64,000 nt of DNA from Kryptolebias marmoratus. Its lineage: Eukaryota; Chordata; Actinopteri; Cyprinodontiformes; Rivulidae. How positions within the stretch are numbered: the first letter of the stretch is position 1; every line of letters starts with the position of its first letter. Positions 58,144 through 64,000 of this stretch are shown piece by piece. The position numbers were made by a program, and so were the translations under genes. The DNA lies in the NCBI RefSeq assembly GCF_001649575.2, contig NC_051441.1:11660306-11724305 (forward strand), given 5' to 3'. The notes below the pieces were generated by a model, which worked only from the letters and a program-made list of their open reading frames with translations, did no database searches and had not been told where the DNA came from.

Positions 58144-61100
58144 ATCAGCCACCTGATATTACTGACAAAAATCAGCAATGCATCAAGAAGGGTTAAAAAG
58201 TTTTTGATTTAAGCAAGGACAATAATATGAAACAATACAAAAAGATTGAATATCTTAGATCTAGAGTTATATAAAAGCACAAGCTTAAAATTGAAGGTTG
58301 TATAAATAAAAAACTGATTCAACTACAGTCAAAAAAGAAAAATGAGCATTCTATTGCCACTGCTGTTGTGACTAAGTACAAAAACACTCAAAAGCTTTTC
58401 TCAGCACAAAAATAATCATTAGACAAATTACACGTGAATCCTAAAATAGAAGGAGGAAGTAATCATGCGTTTAGGTGTAATGACGCTTTAATGATTGCAT
58501 CTCTCCCCCCGCGCAGCCTACACAGGAAATAAAAGGAAACGGCAACTTGCTCCTCCACTGCAAGCGCCTCTTTTTCTACTTTCCTTTGAAAACGAGTGTC
58601 TAAGAAAAACCACCGTGATTTTTGAGTAACTCGGGTTGACCATAACGGCTGCGGGGAAGTCCATGTTTTACCACAGCTGACCACACACACCCACTCGTCT
58701 GGATTCCACAGCTTGACCTCAAACAAGTCGACACAGACTTGTGACCGCTCGTCACACAGGCCAGCACAAACAGCACCGACCTGCCACCCACACAACCGCA
58801 GATACTCCAAGGTCTCGTTTGACCTTGTAAAAGGATAAACACACAGGCACAGGAGCATGAAGCCTATGTCCGCAAGCATGCAGCAACACAGCAAATTCCC
58901 GAGCACATAAAGAAATGTTCAAAAAGCCCAACATATACATGTAAGCATAACTATATACAGTAAGGTTTTATATCTGGTTAAAACTAAAGTCTCACATATT
59001 TTTTTCTGTTGCATGAGTTGTATGTTTTATGAACCACCATTGTGGTGTTTAGTCATCACTGACAAGCAAAACAAACAAAACAAATGCTAAAGCAAGTTTC
59101 TACTTAAAACAGACAGGTCAAAGGTCACATCTTGCAGGGACTCATGTCAGCAATCTCTAATGTGGTCACCATACACAATTCCAGAGCCTCTCTGATTATT
59201 ATTACAGCAACACCCCTTATATTTGTAAAATCTGAAAACTTTCAGAAGTTTGGTTGTGTTGCTTCTCTTTGACTGCCTAACCTGCGTTTTCTGCTTCCCT
59301 GTCCATGAGCTGCTTACACTTTTTCCACTCCACTGGAGACACTAATGCTTTTCGCACAGCTGAAGTGTTTTGAACTCGTGTGAAATGCCTTTCCACCAAG
59401 ATCCTCTTGACTTCCTGTCCTCATCCGAGATCTTGAACAGAGCTTCCTCATGTGCCCTTTTTTGACTGAGTGTAATTTGCGGCGCACACAGTTCAAGAAT
59501 CCAACGGACTGTGAGATGATGTTATGAGCTGAAACAGGAGCGAACACGCGTTTATTTCATTGAGTAATGTCGCTTGGCAAAGCCACCGTAACACATAGGC
59601 GGGGTAATGGCTTGACAAATCAGATCTGTCAGATTACCAACACTTGCCACTTCTCCTTCCCATACAGGAGAGAGCGAATTCTTCTCCAAGGGGAGGGTGA
59701 AGTGTGTTGTTGTTAGACATACATCATGTTAATCTACTAAAGGATCACTTTTTTTAATACACCATGCATCTTGGTCCCCATCTTGGAATGGTCACCAAAC
59801 TGTAATCTCTACATGTAACACAAACTAATATCCTTTCACTAATTCATGATATTAATAAGTTTTATTATGTCTTCAGTGTAATAGTTTTAAGTGTTTACAA
59901 TATTTTCACATACAATATTTCCCATCAAGCAAATTAAATGGAATGTATTGCTTTGACTTCAGAACAACATTATGAGAACCTGTAGAGATTGAAATTCCTG
60001 TGGAGAGGCTATTTCTGGCCACTTCATCATTTCCCTTGAAGGTCCAACTCAGCATGGTGGCTCGTCTGACAGCCCCAACGCTCTGTGTGGTAAGTTCGTA
60101 TTTCAATCTTGCTTCCTAGAAGTCTAAAACATAATTCTGGTACTGGAGATGAGTTGCAGTTTTAAATGTAGTCACGGCGCAAACCTACGACAGACCCAGT
60201 TACAGCAGATGCTACAGTTTACGTCGATATCAGCAACATTCAGTGAGGCTAACGGGTAAAGGACAGGTGTACTCTCGGCACCTGAAAAAAGCAAAAGTAA
60301 GTTGGTTTGTCTGACTTAGAACTTAAAAATTTAGACTTCAGAGTACAAATGAAAGGCACCATTAAACACTAATTACAGGAACACTTCTAGCTACAATCAA
60401 ACAGTGCATCATTTTTTATGATCACATTAAGTCTTTTCAATAAGCAGCTCAGCAATATGGTCACAAAATGAGCTCTTCCTTTTGCTAAGTTTGGCTGTTC
60501 ACAAGAGCACCAACAGAGCCAACCAGGTACCACAACAACGGATGGTTACACAGGAAAACCAGCATTCAACTCATCACTTTTAACATGGTGCACTACGCAT
60601 AAAACATGTGTTGGACACCTTTATTCATTCACTGAGAAATATCAGCTGGTAAGATAGTTTGTCAGAGACCAGGATGTGTCCATGATCCTCACAAATCACA
60701 TCTTTGCTCACTTGGATCAGTGGCCGACAATCCAGCAGCCAGTTAGCTTCAGATCCGGGCCATTTGTCTGCAACCTCCGACATCTGGCTGAAACGAGAGC
60801 TTAAAATAGTTTCGATGTGTGTTAGAGAGACGGCAGAGTGAAAAGTCGCCACACTGATTGACAAGTGAAACAAGCGATGGTGATGACTAATGGTTTCCAC
60901 TGAGAGAGCTGGCACTGAGTTCAGAGAACACATTCAACCCCCTTGTTAATACAACAAAGGGCCACTGTGAACCACAGCACAATGAAACCTTTTCAAGCTC
61001 TTGTTAAAAATCTTGTTGTGGACAAAGAGTGTGTTTTTGTGTGTAATTTAGTCAGTGGACACAGGTAATTTAAGAACCCAGTGTTAACTGGTGTAGCTTT

Positions 61101-61689
61101 GTGATCATAAGAAGAAAAAAGGTAAATATGACTGAAGGATTGTGGTTGTGAAGTGAAGCGTTTGGTTCACAGGGATGTAACTGGCCCATGTCACCTAATG
61201 TAGTTGTCTTTCTCTTCCCCTCTCTATAGTCTCATATAATCTGTGCAACATGAGCTAATATTCAGTCACAATTAGCTCCTGATCTTTGGAGTGTAAAACA
61301 TTTCAGTGTGCTAAGTATGCATCCAGGAAGCCTAGTACAACCCAACAACGGGTTATATGTTAACATGTGAAAAAAGTGTAAAGTGCAGTGGAACATGGTT
61401 TGGTTGTTCCAGTTGTTTTGTTAAAATCAGCTGAGTTTGCCTGATGAATATCAGTTTCTAAGTTTGTTTTAATACTGCCTGACAACAATTAGCGTATTCC
61501 AAGATGTATTACAAGATGTACTTTAAAAACCATCATGTGCAGAAGCTGACCCAGTATTTTTGTGAATTTATTGTAGTAATGATATTTAATAAGTATTAAA
61601 AAAGCTCTGTAAATCAATAATATAGCATTTTTATTGAACTGAAACTTGATTTCTTTCAAATGGCTGATTCTGCTCTGGAATAGGCCGCC

Positions 61690-61830
61690 ATCTTACAAGC
61701 TGTTAGCTTTAGATTTCTGTAAGAATTTCTCCTTGATTCTCCAAACTGAGACTGTTCTGACTGCTGTCTACTGCAGGTAGACAGCAGACTACTGACTACT
61801 AACAGCCTCTTTCAAAAATAAATAAATAAA
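61690..61830. repeat. R2-related arm fragment
   Basis: Contains ACAAGCTGTTAGCTTTAGAT, TTCTCCAAACTGAGACTG and CTACTGCAGGTAGACAGCAG, close to the fragment at 38.4 kb. Confidence 0.4.
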
Positions 61831-62453
61831 CCCTCTTTTAATAAAAACTACCTCTGTAAGGACTGTCCAGCATTCTGTTACATATTGCAGCAGAATGCCC
61901 ATATGGTGTTCTTCATCAGAAGCTGAAATATAAATTAGAATCTTATTCTTATTGTGTTACAAACTATGATTGTTTAAGGAGCCAAGAAAAAGAGAACGGC
62001 CAGATCTATAATTTTTTGCTAAGCTGAAGTCAGAAAGTATTGATCTTTTGTCACATATAACAAGACCTAACATTAACTTAAGCATAAAGTTCAGCAAAAT
62101 GCTAAATTGCCTGTTTATTTATCCAATTATTAAACCTCCAGCGGTTTGTTCTGCCTTGTATCAAAAAGAAATGTCTATAAACTGATTTATTCTGCATGTC
62201 AAGAAATCAGAGACATTGATTTTGTTTTTTTTGAGTGACTCAATCAAAATGACCTGCCCAGACTGTGATAATCCACTCAGTCACTCTGACAGTATTCCCT
62301 TTAGCTGTCAAACGTGTGAAAATTGACACTGACAGCCACAAACATCGCCTTGAACAACAACTGTCAAAGGCGTCTTTTAAAAGCAGGAGAAATTTGCTCT
62401 CCCTCGCTGTCACTGGACCTTTTCTTTTTTCTTTTTTTTTTTTTTTTTTTTTT

Positions 62454-62495
62454 NNNNNNNNNNNNNNNNNNNNNNNNNNNNNNNNNNNNNNNNNN
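62454..62495. other. assembly gap (42 N)
   Basis: Forty-two unknown bases between a run of about 23 T and a run of about 14 C. The flanking homopolymers suggest the gap is a sequencing or assembly failure at low-complexity sequence. Confidence 0.98.
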
Positions 62496-63080
62496 CCCCC
62501 CCCCCCCCCTAAAAAAGGGGGGAAAAAAGTTTTAATAATGGCTAGGTACTTTTTATGCCTTAGGTAAGACACACAACTCAGAATTAGCTTAAGTACCTCC
62601 ACTGAAGTAGAAAGCACTGTCAGGGCACAAACAAAGAAAAGTTTAAGGCTATCCAGGCAATCACCTGCTTCTCAGTACCTATTATCCCCAGGAGGAACCT
62701 GCCCCACTCCTCTGAATGTCTCCCAGCAGCACTGCTCTCCAACTGCTGCCATATTTCTGCTCCACTGGACGATAAAATAAAAGCCTGCCAGCTACACACA
62801 CACAAACACACACCCACACCCACGCACACAGGCACATGTACACACAGATATACAGCACTAAGTGCCTTGCAAGAAGGATTTACAATTAAAGGAACACAGA
62901 CTCCTCTTACTGAATGCATAACTGGGCTCCTGAGTGATCTATTGCCTCGAAGTGGTTCAGGCCCGGTCAGTCATGGTGGCAGACCAAGCTTTAGATATTC
63001 TGCTGCGGGCTGATCTCAGATTTACCTGAGCTTTGAAATGAACTGTCTTTACTTATTTATTAAAGCAATACTTCAGCTTA

Positions 63081-63433
63081 TTTGAAGTGGGGGGTTCTGT
63101 GGAAAGATTATAAACAATTAATGTCTTACCTGTTGTAGATAGAGCTTTGATTTGGAGAAAAAAAGTTTAATTCTGACTGAGCTGATGAGCTAATGGCTAG
63201 TTCAAGTAGATCAATTCTAATCTTCACCATCACCATTGGTTACTTGCAGCAGCCCAAGTGCTTTTCCTGCAGGAATATTATAGTATTTCTGCCAGAATAA
63301 GGAAATATACAAGTTTAGTCTATATCATCAATCTGTTCCAATTTAAACACGTTTTCTCCAAGTTGATGTCATCCAAAAAGCTATGTATGTTAGGTAAGAT
63401 ATTAAGATATCAAAACCTTTCCAGAGAACAGTG
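63081..63433. repeat. R2 inverted-arm element, short version
   Basis: Left arm GAAGTGGGGGGTTCTGTGGA, TGTCTTACCTGTTGTAGATA, GATGAGCTAATGGCTAGTTC. Right arm AAAGCTATGTATGTTAGGTA and AAAACCTTTCCAGAGAACAG. Confidence 0.7.
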
Positions 63434-64000
63434 TCTGCAGTCATCCTGAGCTGCATTATTTCTATAATTCTTTCTCTTTTTTATTTTTGACAAATAAATG
63501 TATCCTGTAGATATTTATTTAAAATCTTTAATTGTGAAAACTTGTGTCTGCTACTGTTTAAAATCACTCTGCGTGAACTCTGCTTTCCTCTTTATTCTGT
63601 GCTGATTATTCCCTGACGTGGGAAAATATTTGCTCTTATTGTAGTGCTTCTAAAAATCCAAATGAGAAGAAAACTCCAGGGGTAGTTTATGATGTTGTTT
63701 TTGAATAAAGAGTGACATTTTTTCTTGTCTCTTTTGTGAAGATCTCACAGGTCAAGCAGGTGGACCGCTGGTTGTCTCTGTATGGAATGTCATCTCCACA
63801 CAGAAACCCTGGATCTCTTTCACTGTGATTATTGGGTTTCTGGTTACTTGTGTGACCAGGCTCCTTTGTTCCTGACCTTTCTGCTGGGACAGACCTAGGA
63901 GGTCTGTGTTGGTGGTCTGAATTTCTTTTATTTTTATTTGATAAAGACCATTGTGAAAGTTCTCGGGACTGCAAAGGTTCTCTTGTGTCCTTGCACAGAT

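Larger units (their letters stand above)
37400..64000. other. gene-free sequence upstream of fam20c
   Basis: No exon or RNA gene that I can support in this 26.6 kb. It holds R1 and R2 repeats in unusually high number, one LINE remnant, one purine-rich repeat, simple repeats, one assembly gap and a few unique GC-richer blocks. In mammals PDGFA is a neighbour of FAM20C; no PDGF-like cysteine-knot exon is seen here, so it may lie beyond the window or be elsewhere. Confidence 0.7.

Noticed and set aside
58463..58906. 147-codon open frame, minus strand, GC-richer than its flanks
   Set aside because: The initial codon is GTG, a second minus frame is also open over much of it, and no family resemblance or splice context is seen. 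It could be a non-coding conserved block.

Overview
The window is vertebrate nuclear DNA, most likely from a percomorph teleost. Exons are short and separated by long AT-rich introns. CA, GT, TCCA and GATA microsatellites are abundant, and there are remnants of fish-type LINEs and DNA transposons. There is no operon structure, CRISPR array or bacterial-type gene.

One complete protein-coding gene can be reconstructed. It is a fam20c ortholog (Golgi/secreted casein-type protein kinase) on the minus strand, running from a start codon at 36589 to a stop at 2546. Ten coding exons join with consistent phases and GT-AG introns into a 585-residue open frame that aligns along its whole length with vertebrate FAM20C (human protein 584 residues). 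Exons 1 and 2 (35.5-36.6 kb) encode the membrane anchor and stem. Exon 3 lies at 32.4 kb. A 24.5 kb intron follows, and exons 4-10 are clustered between 7.9 and 2.5 kb. The likely 3' UTR runs to a polyadenylation signal near 870. A CpG-rich start region (about 36.1-37.4 kb) holds three different trinucleotide repeats.

Nearly everything else is gene-free as far as I can see: 7.9-32.3 kb (intron 3) and 37.4-64 kb (upstream of fam20c). These stretches hold two high-copy interspersed repeat families, which I call R1 and R2. R1 is about 300-430 bp and ends in a CATTCCTTCAAGGAATG-type palindrome. R2 is about 500-650 bp, with inverted arms that carry splice-donor-like sequence. Also present are L2-type and other LINE 3' ends, a DNA-transposon relic with long inverted repeats beside exon 3, simple repeats, and several GC-richer blocks with transcription-factor-like motifs that may be conserved enhancers. 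A 42-base assembly gap lies at 62454-62495.

I do not see an undescribed enzymatic or defence system. The most unusual observations are the R2 arms with splice-donor motifs, the transposon remnants within about 55 bases of two fam20c splice donors, the trinucleotide-repeat cluster at the fam20c 5' end, and the 12-residue polyglycine tract in the kinase stem.
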